The notes below the pieces were generated by a model, which had not been told where the DNA came from, ran no database searches, and worked only from the letters and a program-made list of their open reading frames with translations. Shown piece by piece: positions 21,525 to 32,656 of a stretch of 64,000 bases of DNA. Location of the stretch: assembly GCF_009707705.1 (NCBI RefSeq), contig NZ_WLYX01000001.1:744001-808000 (forward strand), given 5' to 3'. Positions within the stretch are counted from its first letter, which is position 1; the number at the start of each line of letters is the position of its first letter. The position numbers were made by a program, and so were the translations under genes. The DNA is from Paludibacterium denitrificans (GTDB lineage: Bacteria > Pseudomonadota > Gammaproteobacteria > Burkholderiales > Chromobacteriaceae).

Positions 21525-21548
21525 ACAGGCGAGCCGCAGCTCGCCTGT
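21525..21548 (-). terminator. Rho-independent terminator after adk
   Basis: A 10-bp stem (ACAGGCGAGC / GCTCGCCTGT) with a four-base loop, followed on the minus strand by TTTTAA. It lies 24 bases after the adk stop codon. Confidence 0.85.
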
Positions 21549-21572
21549 GATGCCGATACCAAACGCAGGAAC

Positions 21573-22271
<699 letters not shown>

Positions 22272-22310
22272 TCAGGTGAGTGCCGTCTTGATCGCGGCTT
22301 TTTAGCCTGT

Positions 22311-23076
22311 TCAGGCTGCGGCGAACAACGCGCGGACCCGTTCCCGAGTCTTGCGGCGTGTCCACCCCGGCAGGAGGAGCCTGCTCTACCCGCGCCACCA
22401 TGATGGCATAGCCGTGCCACAACACACGCAATTGTTCCAGCGCCTCGAACACTTCCAGCGGCGCAGGAGACAGCGTGGTGTAGGTGGTCAGAAACCCAGC
22501 CTGGTAAGCGTACATACCAATGTGCCGCAAAACGGGTAAGTCTGGCGGCAAGACGTTTGTATCATGTGCAAACGCATCACGGGCATACGGTATCGGTGCC
22601 CGGCTAAAATAAAGGGCACGTCCAGCATGGTCAAGCACCACCTTGACCACATTGGGATTGAACATGTCGGCAGCGCTGTGCACGGGATGTGCGACCGTCG
22701 CCATGGGAACATGGCTGTTGGCCATCAGTTCGGCCAACGTGTCGATCAGCGCCGGGTCGATCAGAGGCTCATCGCCCTGCACATTGACCACGATGTCGCT
22801 GTCGGCCAAACCCAGCTGTTGTGCCACTTCCGCCAGACGGTCTGTGCCACTGGGGTGATCGGCGCGGGTCAGTACAGCCTCAACCCCGTGCGCAGCACAG
22901 GCGGCAATAATCTCGGCATGGTCGGTCGCCACGATCACGCGCGAAGCATGGCTGCGCGCGGCTTGTTCGGCAACACGCACCACCATCGGCTTGCCGTAAG
23001 CGATATCGGCCAGCGGTTTGCCCGGCAGGCGGCTGGACGCCATGCGCGCCGGGATGACCACGGTAAAACCGTTCAT
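22311..23076 (-). CDS. kdsB: 3-deoxy-manno-octulosonate cytidylyltransferase
   Basis: Activates Kdo as CMP-Kdo. Motifs: [22 protein letters not shown] at the start, [37 protein letters not shown]. The frame is open until the last 15 codons. At about 22341 GACTCGGGAACG fits GACCTGGAACG, which restores Glu/Gln-Asp-Leu-Glu-Arg-Val-Arg, the standard tail, and a stop at 22311; uncorrected it would run on to 22252. The ATG overlaps the ycaR stop. With kdsD and kdsC elsewhere in the window, three Kdo genes are present. Confidence 0.93.
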
Positions 23077-23255
23077 TTCACTTCTTCTTCCGGTGGCAGT
23101 TCGCGCGCCTCGGTCTCCAGCATCATCGGAATGCCATCCTTGATCGGGAAGGCCAGCCGGTCGCCTTTGCAGATTAATTCTTGATTGGTTTTGTCAAACA
23201 CCAGCGGCCCTTTGCAAAGCGGGCACACCAGAATTTCCAGAAATTTAGCGTCCAT
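23073..23255 (-). CDS. ycaR: Trm112-family small protein (YcaR)
   Basis: A 60-residue protein: [20 protein letters not shown] carries a CxxC zinc-type motif, and [12 protein letters not shown] is the family core. The family is often found between lpxK and kdsB, as here. Function unproven in bacteria; eukaryotic Trm112 activates methyltransferases. Intact; overlaps lpxK upstream and kdsB downstream. Confidence 0.9.
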   Translation of the reverse strand: MDAKFLEILVCPLCKGPLVFDKTNQELICKGDRLAFPIKDGIPMMLETEARELPPEEEVK

Positions 23256-24257
23256 GTCGTATCTTCAGTCGGGCTAGGATCCAGTCGGCAAGGTCGGGCT
23301 CAAGCTGCGCCGCCACTGGCAGAACCCATAGTCTAGCATGATTGCCGGGGGGCAACTTGACCGCGTCTTTGGCGGTGATGATCACGGCATCCGCCTCAGC
23401 GGGAATGTCCGCAACCGTCAGCGCATGATGATCGGGCAACGCCACGGTAGCGGCCAGCGTCACACCCAATTGCTGCAAGGTGGTGAAAAAACGTTCGGGA
23501 TGGCCAATACCGGCCAATGCCACCACCTGCTGGCCCTGCAGCATCGCTTGCGTACAGCGTTGGGCCGGGTCATCCAGCCGGTACAACTCGCCCGGCTGCA
23601 AGGTCATGCCAAAACGGGGGACATCAGCTTACAGCGTCAGCAACGTTTCGGCCAACTTGCCATTGACCACGATGGCATCGACGCTTGCCAGACGGCTGGC
23701 TGGCTCACGCAACGGCCCGGCTTAAAAAGAGATGGCCGTTACCCAGTCCGCGCGCGCCATCCAGCACCACCAGCTCCAGATCGCGCCGCAGCCGGTAATG
23801 CTGCAAGCCATCATCCGTCAGCAACAATTGCAAATCGGGATGCTGCTGCAACAAATACTGCCCGGCCGCCACGCGGTTGCGCCCCACCACCACCGGGGCA
23901 CCGGCTGCGGCCAACAGTAACGGTTCATCGCCAACCAGCTGGGCGGAACTCTGCGGGGTCACCGGTGGTTGGCCGAACATGACCACCGCCATAGCCGCGG
24001 CTGATGACGCCCACCTTGACCCCACGCGCCTGCAGCGCCTGCAGCAAAGCCACCGTCAGCGGCGTTTTACCCACCCCGCCGACATTGATATTGCCCACCA
24101 CCACCACCGGCACCGGCAGCGCGACACTGGCGCACCAGCCGCGCCGGTACGCCAGACGCCGCACCCAGCTGATCAGAGCAAACAGCCCTTCCAGCGGAGC
24201 CAGAAGGGCTGTCAACCACAGTGTGGGGCGATACCAGTGCCGTTCCAGCCGCGTCAC
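23245..24257 (-). CDS. lpxK: Tetraacyldisaccharide 4'-kinase
   Basis: Phosphorylates the lipid A disaccharide at the inner membrane. An N-terminal hydrophobic segment ([20 protein letters not shown]) precedes the P-loop [14 protein letters not shown] and VISRGYGG. Later blocks include [29 protein letters not shown] and [12 protein letters not shown]. About 336 residues. Breaks: near 23985; 23722 (TTTTTAAGC for TTGCCGGC, restoring Leu-Pro-Ala-Gly-Pro-Leu-Arg-Glu-Pro); 23628 (plus-strand GCTTAC for GCCGGC), an in-frame stop that repairs to Leu-Pro-Ala-Asp. First ATG at 24257 overlaps the exbD stop. Confidence 0.92.
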
Positions 24258-24675
24258 TGTCCCCCCGCCTGAGTGGCAAAGGTCAATTGAGTCAGCCCCG
24301 CCTCGCGGGCAGACTCCATCACGGTAATCACCGACTGATGCGTTGCCTTGGCGTCGGCATTGATGATCACCACAACGTCTTTCTTGCCCGCTGCCGTGTC
24401 CTTGAACAAATTCACCAGCCCGGCCTTGTCACCGGCGGCCAGCTTGCGCTCACCCACCATCATCTCGCCAGCTAAGCCGAAACGGCCACGTTGATCTCGG
24501 TGGTTTTTTGCTGCACGACCTCACCCTGCGCCGAGGGCAGGTTGATTTTCATTTCAGAGAATTTGGAATACGTGGTAGTGACCATCAGGAAAATCAGGAT
24601 CACCAGCAACACGTCAATCAACGGGATGAAATTGATTTCCGGCTCTTCTCGGGAGCGACCGCGACGAAAGTTCAT
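24254..24675 (-). CDS. exbD: ExbD/TolR family biopolymer transport protein
   Basis: Stator partner of ExbB/TolQ, using the proton motive force to energise envelope processes. One N-terminal membrane segment (FIPLIDVLLVILIFLMV) containing the essential Asp, then a periplasmic domain (KKDVVVIINADAKATHQSVITVMESAREAGL). About 140 residues. The frame breaks at 24471, where the gene reads GTTTCGGCTTAGCTGGCGAG; joining Val-Ser-Ala to Gly-Glu-Met-Met needs removal of two (or five) bases, possibly another GCCGGC scar. Start ATG 24675 (MNFRRGR) is preferred; ATG 24684 is possible. Confidence 0.88.
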
Positions 24676-24687
24676 AATAAGCATCCG

Positions 24688-25307
24688 TTACGCATCCGAG
24701 CCGTTCTTGCGATCGCCATGCAGCACTTCCACCAGCTTCACGGCCCGGGACTCCATTTCTACCAGCAAGCCATCAACCTTGGCGCGGAAATGGCGGTAGA
24801 ACATCATGCTGGGGATGGCCACGATCAGACCAAACGCGGTGTTATACAACGCCACGGAAATACCGTGCGCCAGTTCCTTGGGGTTGGCACCGGACGGCGC
24901 TTGCGAGCCGAAAATCTCGATCATGCCCACCACGGTACCCAGCAAGCCAAGCAGCGGCGCCATGGCGGCAATGGTGCCCAGCGTGGTCAGGTAGCGCTCC
25001 AGCTGATGCGCTTCCACCCGGCCCTCGTCCTCGATGGACTCCTTCATGGCTTCACGGCTGCCGGAAACATTGCGCAAGCCCGCGGCAAACAGACGGCCCA
25101 GCGGCGAATGGTTCATCAGCGACTGCAGCAACTCGCCGGACGCACCGCTGCGTCGATACTGCTGAATGGTCAGCGCCAACAGGCCATTCGGTGCTACGCG
25201 GGAAGCGCGCAGGCTGAAAAAACGTTCAAAAATAATGGCAAGCGAAACGACCGAAGCGGTAAGTATCGTCCAGATCGGCCAGTAACCGCTTCTATGATTG
25301 ACCACAC
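24688..25307 (-). CDS. exbB: MotA/TolQ/ExbB proton channel family protein
   Basis: Three membrane segments: near the N-terminus (WPIWTILTASVVSLAIIFERFF), and a central pair in LGTIAAMAPLLGLLGTVVGMIEIF and GISVALYNTAFGLIVAIPSMMFY, which form the family core. About 206 residues. The start is uncertain. ATG 25314 gives an unrelated Pro-Arg-Val-Val-Asn-His leader. GTG at 25307, with GGAG upstream and one base restored in GAAGCGGTTAC (GAAGCCGGTTAC), gives Trp-Ser-Ile-Ile-Glu-Ala-Gly-Tyr-Trp-Pro, the normal family start. First gene of the exbB-exbD-lpxK-ycaR-kdsB-adk unit. Confidence 0.88.
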
Positions 25308-25688
25308 GGGGCATTCTCCAAGGCAGTCCTAAACGTTAAACTTTAGCGTTGAACGGGGGCGCTCGGCAACCGTCGGCGGTTTTTTTCCTGATTTAGCGGC
25401 GCTGGTTCGCAAACCGTTTCAAGGAAATTCGCTAAGCCATGATTTTGTAAGGGAATTTCAGCAACATCCACAAAAGCTGTGGATAAATTTGTTGATAACA
25501 CGGTGCACAGCAGCGCAAAAGCCCGTCCCGTCAAGGTTCCCATTGGTTTGCCCGAAAATTGGACAAACACAATAAGCATTTGATTTTATTGATAATTAAA
25601 AACATCACTCGTCCGTTAGTGACGAGCTTTGTCCGACAATTTACAGACGAAAACATGCAGAACGCATGTTGTGGATGACTTGACAACC
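25308..25688. other. Divergent intergenic region between exbB and xseA
   Basis: No convincing gene. It is AT-richer than its surroundings and must hold promoters for both flanking genes. It contains a perfect DnaA-box word TGTGGATAA at 25478-25486, a near box ACATCCACA just before it, GTTGATAAC after it, and TGTGGATGA near 25668. CGCTAAGC at 25433-25440 looks like a corrupted GCCGGC. Confidence 0.5.
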
Positions 25689-27046
25689 ATGATTTTCAAT
25701 GCCCTGAACAGCGACGTCATCAGCGTCTCCTCCCTCAACCGCATGGCGCGCGACCTGCTGGAATCGGGCTTGCCACCGATGTGGATTAGCGGCGAAGTGT
25801 CCAACCTGACGCTTGCGGCGTCGGGCCATGCCTATTTTTCGCTCAAGGATGGCGGCGCGCAGGTGCGCTGTGTGATGTTTCGCCACAAGCTGGCGGTGTT
25901 GGGGTTTCGGCCAACCGAAGGCATGCAGGTCGAACTGAAGGGGCTGGTCACCTTGTACGAAGCACGCGGCGAGTTCCAGATCAGCGTGGATAGCATGCGT
26001 TCGGCGGGTCTTGGGCGGCTATACGAGGCGTTTGAGCAGCTCAAGAGCAAACTGACGGCAGAGGGATTATTCGACGCCGCTCGCAAACGTCCAATTCCCA
26101 GCCACCCGGCCGCCATCGGCATCGTCACCTCGCTAAGCGGCGGCCGCCTTGCGCGATGTGGTCACCACGCTGCGACGGCGCATGCCGGGGATACCGGTCA
26201 TTCTCTATCCAACGCCGGTGCAGGGCGGCAGCGCTGCGGCGCAGATCGCCCAAGCCATCCAGCAGGCCAGCCAGCGTCAGGAAGTGGAAGTGCTGATTGT
26301 CTGCCGTGGCGGTGGCAGCATTGAGGATTTGTGGTCATTCAATGAAGAGGTGGTGGCGCGAGCCATCGCCGCCTGTCGCGTGCCGGTGGTCAGTGGCGTG
26401 GGGCACGAAACCGATTTCACCATCTGCGATTTCGTCGCCGACCGGCGCGCGCCCACGCCCACGGCAGCGGCGGAACTGGTGTCACCCAGCAGGGAACACC
26501 TGCTAGCCCAGCTGGAACATGGTAAACGCGGGCTGGAACGGGCGCTAGGGCGGCTACTGACCGACAAATCACAGCAGCTGGATTTTCTGTCGCGCTTAGC
26601 TGGCTCATCCCGGCGAAAAACTGCAACGCCAACAGGAAAGCCTGCGGCAGGCAAAAGACCGGCTACAGCGCCGGTTGCACACCTTGTTCGACCAGCGCCA
26701 CTGGGCGCTGCAAATGGCGCAGGCACGGCTGGCACGGCATCAGCCGGATCTGAACGCACATCAGCGCCAGCTCGCCATGTTGTCCAGTCATCTGACACGA
26801 GCCAGTCAGACGCTACTTCGCCAGCAACAGCAACATCTGGCACGACTGGAAATCGGCCTGACCGCACTGAATCCGGAAGCCGTGCTGGCACGTGGCTATG
26901 CCATTGTGCAGAAACAGGATGGCCGGGCCGTCAAAAGTGCGGAGGAACTGCACAACCATGAGCGCGTGTTGTTAAGGTTGGCCGAAGGCAGTACCGAAGC
27001 CATCATCGACCACCCACAGGGTGCGCAGCCGGAACTGCCGTTTTAA
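25689..27046 (+). CDS. xseA: Exodeoxyribonuclease VII large subunit
   Basis: The nuclease subunit that degrades single-stranded DNA with XseB. The N-terminal OB-fold ([33 protein letters not shown]), the catalytic domain ([54 protein letters not shown]) and the coiled-coil C-terminal part are evident. About 452 residues. Breaks: 26134 (GCTAAGC for GCCGGC, restoring Thr-Ser-Pro-Ala-Ala-Ala) and 26597 (GCTTAGC for GCCGGC, restoring Ser-Arg-Arg-Leu-Ala-His). I chose ATG 25689 as the family-like start; an upstream ATG at 25629 is in frame. Confidence 0.93.
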
Positions 27047-27092
27047 GCCGCGCACGTGATCACGCTTGACAGCAACGGCGAAATTTCACAGC

Positions 27093-27584
27093 ATGGAACA
27101 ATTAAAACAATCGTTTGATTTATCCGGCCATGAACTGCCTGCTGCCCTGACCAAACTCATCATCAACCTGTGGCCGCCTTTCCGCGGTGCAGGTATCCGC
27201 GTCACCCACCTGTCTGCCGACTGGCGTCAGGCAGAGGTGCAATTGAAGCTGGGGCTGACCAATCGCAATTATGTCGGCGTGCATTTTGGCGGCAGCTTGT
27301 ACGCCATGACCGACCCGTTTTTCATGCTGCTATTGATGCAGCAGCTGGGGCCGGACTACTACGTGTGGGACAAGGCGGGGCACATCGACTATGTCAAACC
27401 GGGGCGCGGCACGGTCAAGGCACGCTTCCATGTGGACGAAGATCTGGTGAGCCACATCCGTCAGCAGACGGCAAGCGGTGAAAAATACCTGCCGCAATTG
27501 CAGGTAGAAGTGCACGACCAGCACGGCGACGTGGTGGCCCGGGTGCACAAGACACTCTATATCAAACGCAAAAAAGACCGCTGA
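27093..27584 (+). CDS. DUF4442 / hot-dog-fold thioesterase-like protein
   Basis: 163 residues, intact. Features: INLWPPFRGAGIRVTHLSADWRQAEVQLKLG and NYVGVHFGGSLYAMTDPFFMLLLMQQLGPDYYVWDK, where the HFGG..YAMTDP block resembles the active-site helix of PaaI-like thioesterases. No catalytic role is proven. Start ATG 27093 (MEQLKQSF). The stop codon lies in the loop of the terminator that follows. Confidence 0.75.
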   Translation: MEQLKQSFDLSGHELPAALTKLIINLWPPFRGAGIRVTHLSADWRQAEVQLKLGLTNRNYVGVHFGGSLYAMTDPFFMLLLMQQLGPDYYVWDKAGHIDYVKPGRGTVKARFHVDEDLVSHIRQQTASGEKYLPQLQVEVHDQHGDVVARVHKTLYIKRKKDR

Positions 27585-27598
27585 GGCGGTCTTTTTTT
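27574..27598 (+). terminator. Rho-independent terminator overlapping the stop codon
   Basis: AAGACCGC / GCGGTCTT stem of 8 bp with a TGAG loop containing the TGA stop of the thioesterase-like gene, followed by TTTTT. Confidence 0.88.
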
Positions 27599-27640
27599 CC
27601 TTAATGGCACAGCAAACAGTGTGCAGCCAAGCAGGGCGCT

Positions 27641-27938
27641 TCAGTCACCAAAACCACAGAACACTTCGCGCATCATGCGCAGCACTTCCAGTGTACGCAA
27701 ATCACCCACGCGGTAGTAGACCCGGTTGGCATCGCGCCGGGTACGGAGTACGCCCTTGTCGCGCATGATGGCCAGATGCTGGGAAATATTGCTCTGTGAG
27801 GTGCCAACCTGCTCGACGATGTCTTGCACGCTGACCTCCCCCTTCTGCCAGCACCGAAATGATTTTCAGGCGCAGGGGATGCGACATGGCCTTCATGGCC
27901 CGGGAGGTCTGCTCGATCTGGTCATCATTGAACAGCAA
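27641..27938 (-). CDS. ArsR-family transcriptional regulator
   Basis: A small winged-helix repressor of about 98 residues. It opens MLFNDDQIEQTSRAMKAMSHPLRLKIISVLAEG and continues DIVEQVGTSQSNISQHLAIMRDKGVLRTRRDANRVYYRVGD, the recognition helix and wing of ArsR proteins. The classic metal-binding ELCVCDL cysteines are absent, so the signal is unlikely to be arsenite. One break near 27838: a G run is one too long (GAAGGGGGAGG for GAAGGGGAGG). It is divergent from gpmI. Confidence 0.85.
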
Positions 27939-28055
27939 GGTGCGAACTCCTAACGATGGTCATTATTTAGTGGTCTGATTACGTTACAATACTCGCCAAC
28001 TCGCTACAACGCCTACCACCATCAAGAATTTCTAATATTCCTAACGAAATACATC

Positions 28056-29572
28056 ATGAAGACTATCACGCCGGTTCTGCTACTGATCATGGATGGATTC
28101 GGACATCGTCAGGAAGGTGACGACAACGCCATTCTCCACGCCAACATGCCCAACTGGACGCGACTGCGCCAGGATTACCCCTACGGTGTAATCGACGCCT
28201 CGGAAAGCTACGTCGGCCTGCCGGGCGGGCAGTTTGGCAATTCGGAAGTGGGCCACCTGAACATTGGCTGCTTACCGTATCGTGCAACAGGACATCAGCC
28301 GCATCGATTGCGATATCGAAGCACCTTTGCCCAAAACCCGGTGTTGGCCGAAGCCATCAACCAGGCCAAGCACAGCACGCTGCACATCCTGGGCTTGTTG
28401 TCCGATGGTGGCGTACACAGCCACGAAAACCACATTCATGCGCTGATCCGCAATGCCCGGGCACAAGGTGTGCAAAACATCGCCATCCACGCCTTCCTAG
28501 ACGGCCGTGACACGCCGCCGCGCAGCGCCGAGGCTTTACCTCAAGCGGCTGGACGCCGTGTTGGCCGAATGCCCGAATGCCCATCTGGCTTCGGTGTGCG
28601 GCCGGTACTGGGGCATGGACCGCGACAAGCGCTGGGAACGCGTGCTAAGCCTACCAGCTGCTGGTAGAAGGTGAAGGGCTGTATCACGCCGACAGCGGCC
28701 TGCAAGCGCTGGCCGACGCCTATGCCCGTGACGAGAATGATGAGTTTGTCAAAGCCACCGCCATCGGCGCCAAAACGGTGATGCAGGACGGCGATGTCGC
28801 GGTATTCATGAATTTCCGCGCCGACCGCGCCCGCCAGCTCACCAGCGCCCTGACAGACCCGAGCTTCGACGGTTTTCAGGCACGCCAGCCGAAACTGGCG
28901 TACTTCGCCACCCTCACCTCCTACGGCGAAGCCTACAAAAACCCGGTGGCCTACGCGCCGCAGAAAATCCACAACGGCTTTGGCGAATATCTTGCATCGC
29001 TTGGTCTCAAGCAATTGCGGATTGCCGAAACCGAGAAATATCCGCACGTGACCTATTTCTTCAACGGCGGGGAAGAACAGGTGTACCCGGGTGAAGAGCG
29101 CATTCTGGTTGCCTCGCCCAAAGTGGCCACCTATGACCTGCAGCCGGAAATGAGTGCGCCGGAAGTCACCGACAAGATTGTCGAAGCCATTCAGTCCGGT
29201 CAGTACCAAGCCATCATCTGCAATTACGCCAATGGCGACATGGTGGGCCATACCGGCAACTTTGCTGCGGCCATCAAGGCGGTGGAAGCGCTGGACGTCT
29301 GCATGGCGCGTTGCGTCGAGGCCATGCGTGCCGCCGGTGGCGAAGTGCTGATCACCGCCGACCACGGCAACTGCGAAATGATGCACGATGCCGCCAACGC
29401 GCAACCGCATACCCAGCACACCCTGAACAAGGTGCCATTCCTCTATGTTGGCCGAAACGCTACCATAGCCGACGGCGGTGCGCTGCGAGATATCGCCCCG
29501 TCGCTGCTGGCCATGATGGGCCTGCCGCAACCGGCGGAAATGACCGGCCGCTCGCTGATCAACTTCCAGTAA
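28056..29572 (+). CDS. gpmI: 2,3-bisphosphoglycerate-independent phosphoglycerate mutase
   Basis: Glycolytic interconversion of 3- and 2-phosphoglycerate, manganese dependent. The alkaline-phosphatase fold is recognisable from LLIMDGFGHR, GNSEVGHLNIG, DGRDTPPRSAE, FMNFRADRARQL, and the metal site ITADHGNCEMM...QPHTQHT. About 505 residues. Breaks: 28266 (TGCTTAC for GCCGGC, restoring Ile-Gly-Ala-Gly-Arg-Ile-Val), 28330 (only GC left of GCCGGC, restoring Glu-Ala-Gly-Thr-Phe), 28534, and 28646 (GCTAAGC for GCCGGC, restoring Arg-Val-Pro-Ala-Tyr-Gln). It leads the gpmI-envC-ctpA row. Confidence 0.93.
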
Positions 29573-29590
29573 TACTGCTGTCGTCTGCAC

Positions 29591-29612
29591 GGCAGGGCCC
29601 CTCGGCCCTGCC
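29591..29612 (+). terminator. GC-rich hairpin after gpmI
   Basis: GGCAGGGCC / GGCCCTGCC, a 9-bp stem with a four-base loop, 18 bases after the stop. No T run, so it may attenuate rather than end transcription into envC. Confidence 0.5.
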
Positions 29613-29639
29613 TGCGGCTACCGACTACACGGAACAGGA

Positions 29640-30999
29640 ATGAAACCCTACCTGCTAGTTGCCCTGCTCTCCGGCGCCGCCCAAGCGGCCACGCCTCCTC
29701 AACCCTGTCGACCGCGCCGCACCAGCAGACGCTGCAGACGGTGCGCAAGCAAATCGACAGTCTGAAAAAAGATCTGGCGCAAAAGCAGGTGGTGCGCAAG
29801 GAAGCGCAATCGGCCATTCAGGAATCGGAACAGGCCATCCGCCAAACCAGCCGGGCAATTGCCACGCTGGAGCAACAACAGCATGCCTCGGCCTCGCAGT
29901 TGGCCGAACTGCATGCGCAGCTGGAAAACTCGCGCCACAAACTGGCTAAGGCGTACGCCAGCGCGTGACCCAGATGTTGGCCCGCCAGTACAAAAACGGC
30001 CAGCACGACGCCATGGCGCTGATGCTCAACGCGCATGATCCCAACCAGACCTCGCGCGACCTGACCTACTACCAACATATTGCCCAGTCGCAGCAACAAT
30101 TGGTGACGGCGCTGGTCCAACAGCAACGTCAGCTGGAAACGCTGTCGGCCCAACTGGAACAGCAGGTGGATCGGCTGGATCACCTGTCCAGCAGCAAAAG
30201 CCGGGAAAAACGCTCGCTGCTACAGGACAAAACCAGCAAGCTGGCGCAACTGGGACGAATCGACGGCGAAATCCAGCATGGCCAGAGCAAGCTGTCGAAA
30301 CTGCAAGAAGATGAAAAACGCCTGACCAACCTGATCGCCCAGATCAACCGGAAATCAAACGGCGTCAGGCCGAAGCCGCACGGCAGGCCGCCATCGCTGC
30401 GCGCAAAGCGGCGGAAGCACGCAAGGCGAAACAGCAAGCCGCCATTCTCGCCGCGCGCAAGGAAAACGAACGACGCCGCAAGTTGGCCGAAAATGCCAAG
30501 AAACAAGGCAAGCCAGTGCCGCAGGAAGCACGCAGTACCGTAAAACCGGTGATCATTCCGGCCGAACCGGTACCGCGTGAAGACGCGGCCGACAGCAGCA
30601 ACAGCGGGCGCGGTTTTGCCAGCTTGCAAGGCCGCATGAAACTGCCGGTTGCCGGGCAGATCGTCGGCCACTTTGGCAGCGCCCGCTCCGAAGGCACCAG
30701 TTGGAAAGGCTTGTTCATCAAAACCGGCGCTACCAGAGCGTACGCGCGGTGGCCGATGGCCGGGTGGTATATGCCGACGGACTGCGCGGCTTTGGCAATG
30801 CGGTCATCGTGGATCACGGTGGCAACTACATGACGGTGTATACCGGCTTGTCGGCCATCGGCAAGTCCGTGGGTAGCAGTGTCAAAGGTTGGCGACAGCC
30901 CTGGGCAGCACCGGGGCACTGGACAGCGGCGAATCTGGACTGTACTTTGAGATCCGACACTTGGGTCGACCACTCAACCCGCAATCCCGGGTACGCTGA
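29640..30999 (+). CDS. envC: Murein hydrolase activator EnvC (LytM-domain, coiled coil)
   Basis: A secreted activator of cell-division amidases. Signal-peptide-like start (MKPYLLVALLSGAAQA), long coiled coils (about residues 25-260, KKDLAQKQVVRKEAQSAIQESEQAI...), an Ala/Arg/Lys-rich linker and a C-terminal LytM domain (VADGRVVYADGLRGFGNAVIVDHG). The zinc ligands look degenerate, with VYTGLS where active enzymes have a second histidine, as in known EnvC. About 452 residues. Breaks: about 29690, 29945 (GCTAAGGC for GCCGGC, restoring Leu-Ala-Gly-Val-Arg), 30351, 30732, 30883 and 30897 (homopolymers). Confidence 0.85.
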
Positions 31000-31028
31000 T
31001 ACCGGGAACGGAGACGAACGAATTCATC

Positions 31029-32456
31029 ATGACAAGCCAACGAATCAAGAAAATGGCCCGGCTGGGCGCCGGAGCCCTTGCCGGTGGGGTACTCACCCTC
31101 AGCCTGCAAGCGTTTGCCGACAAGGAAGTCGCCACACTCCCCCTGAATGAACTGCGCACCTTTGCCGAAGTCTTTGGCCGCATCAAACAGGATTACGTGG
31201 AACCGGTAGAAGACAAGAAGCTGATTGCCGATGCGATTAAAGGCATGCTCACCGGGCTTGACCCACACTCCGACTACATGGATGCCGAAGCCTTCAAGGA
31301 ACTAAAGGAAGGTACGCAGGGCGAATTTGGCGGGCTGGGCATTGAAATCGGCGCCGAAGACGGCCTGGTCAAGGTAGTCGCCCCGATCGAAGACACCCCG
31401 GCACAGCGCGTCTAGCATCAAGAGCGGCGACCTCATCATCAAGATCGACGACACACCGGTGCGCGGCCTGAGCCTGAACGACGCCGTCAAACGCATGCGC
31501 GGCAAACCGGGCAGCAAAGTCATCCTGACCATCGCCCGCAAGAGCGAAGCCAAGCCGATTGTGGTCAGCCTGACACGCGCCGTCATCAAGACCAAGAGCG
31601 TCAAAATCAAGCTGCTGGAACCGGACTACGGCTATGTGCGGATTACCCAGTTCCGGGAACACACCACCGATAACCTGGCCGATGGCATCGCTACGCTGTA
31701 CAAGGAAAACAAAAAACCGCTCAAAGGCATGATTCTGGACCTGCGCGATGATCCGGGCGGCCTGCTGAACGGTGCCGTCGGGGTTGCCACCGCCTTCCTG
31801 CCGCCGAATGCGCTGGTGGTCTACACCGAAGGCCGTACCGCCGATGCCAAGATGCGGCTGACGGCCAATGTGCAGAACTACGGTCGCCCGGGCGCGGCCG
31901 ATCCGCTGGCGCACCTGCTTACCGACGCGCACAAGGTGCCGCTGGTGGTGCTGGTGAACGGTGGTTCGGCCTCGGCCTCGGAAATCGTGGCCGGTGCATT
32001 GCAGGATCACAAGCGCGCCGTTCTGGTTGGCACGCAAACCTTTGGCAAGGGCTCGGTGCAATCCATCCTGCCGCTGGGCAACGCGGGAGGCATCAAGCTC
32101 ACCACGGCACGCTATTTCACCCCGAATGGCCGCTCCATCCAGGCCAAGGGCATCGTGCCGGATGTCACGGTGGAAGATGCTACCGTTACCTCGGCGGAAC
32201 AGGCCTTGCGCATCCGCGAAGCCGATCTGGAAAACCACTTGTCCAACCCCAACGGCGACGACAAGAACAGCAAGCCAGCAGTCAAACCGGGCGTGCCAAG
32301 CAAGGTTGTGCTTAAGCGCCAAAACCGGACAACAAACGTCCAGCGCCGAAGGATGACGCCAGCCAAGATAACCCGCGCGAGCCGAATCCGAAGAACGACT
32401 ATCAGTTGGCGCAAGGTTTGAATGTGCTCAAGGTGCAGCAGATTCTGATCAAATAA
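31029..32456 (+). CDS. ctpA: S41-family carboxy-terminal processing protease
   Basis: A periplasmic serine protease with signal peptide (GAGALAGGVLTLSLQAFA), a PDZ domain (GLGIEIGAEDGLVKVVAPIEDTPA...) and a tail-specific protease domain with the Ser-Lys dyad: VNGGSASASEIVAGAL and TQTFGKGSVQ. About 475 residues. Breaks: 31410 (GTCTAGC for GCCGGC, restoring Arg-Ala-Gly-Ile-Lys-Ser-Gly-Asp) and 32308 (GCTTAAGC for GCCGGC, giving Pro-Ala-Pro-Lys-Pro in the Pro/Lys/Asp-rich tail). The position after envC matches many proteobacteria and fits a shared role in wall remodelling. Confidence 0.9.
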
Positions 32457-32656
32457 CCACTAACACCGGCAGCCGGTTCCCCGGCCACCCCACCGCCCTG
32501 TTGACCGCACCTGATGTGCCAGGCAACAGGGCGCTTTTACTGTAACGGCCAGCGCCGACGCGACTCCGGCATACCCCATGTCCTGACAGGTATGCCGGAT
32601 TCCTGTTACGCTCCGCCATTAGCTGTCAAAACCGTCATGGCTGGAGTCCAAGCAAG

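Noticed and set aside
25343-25579. A 78-codon minus-strand frame in the exbB-xseA gap.
   Set aside because: Unremarkable composition, no recognisable domain, and it overlaps the likely promoters and DnaA-box words.
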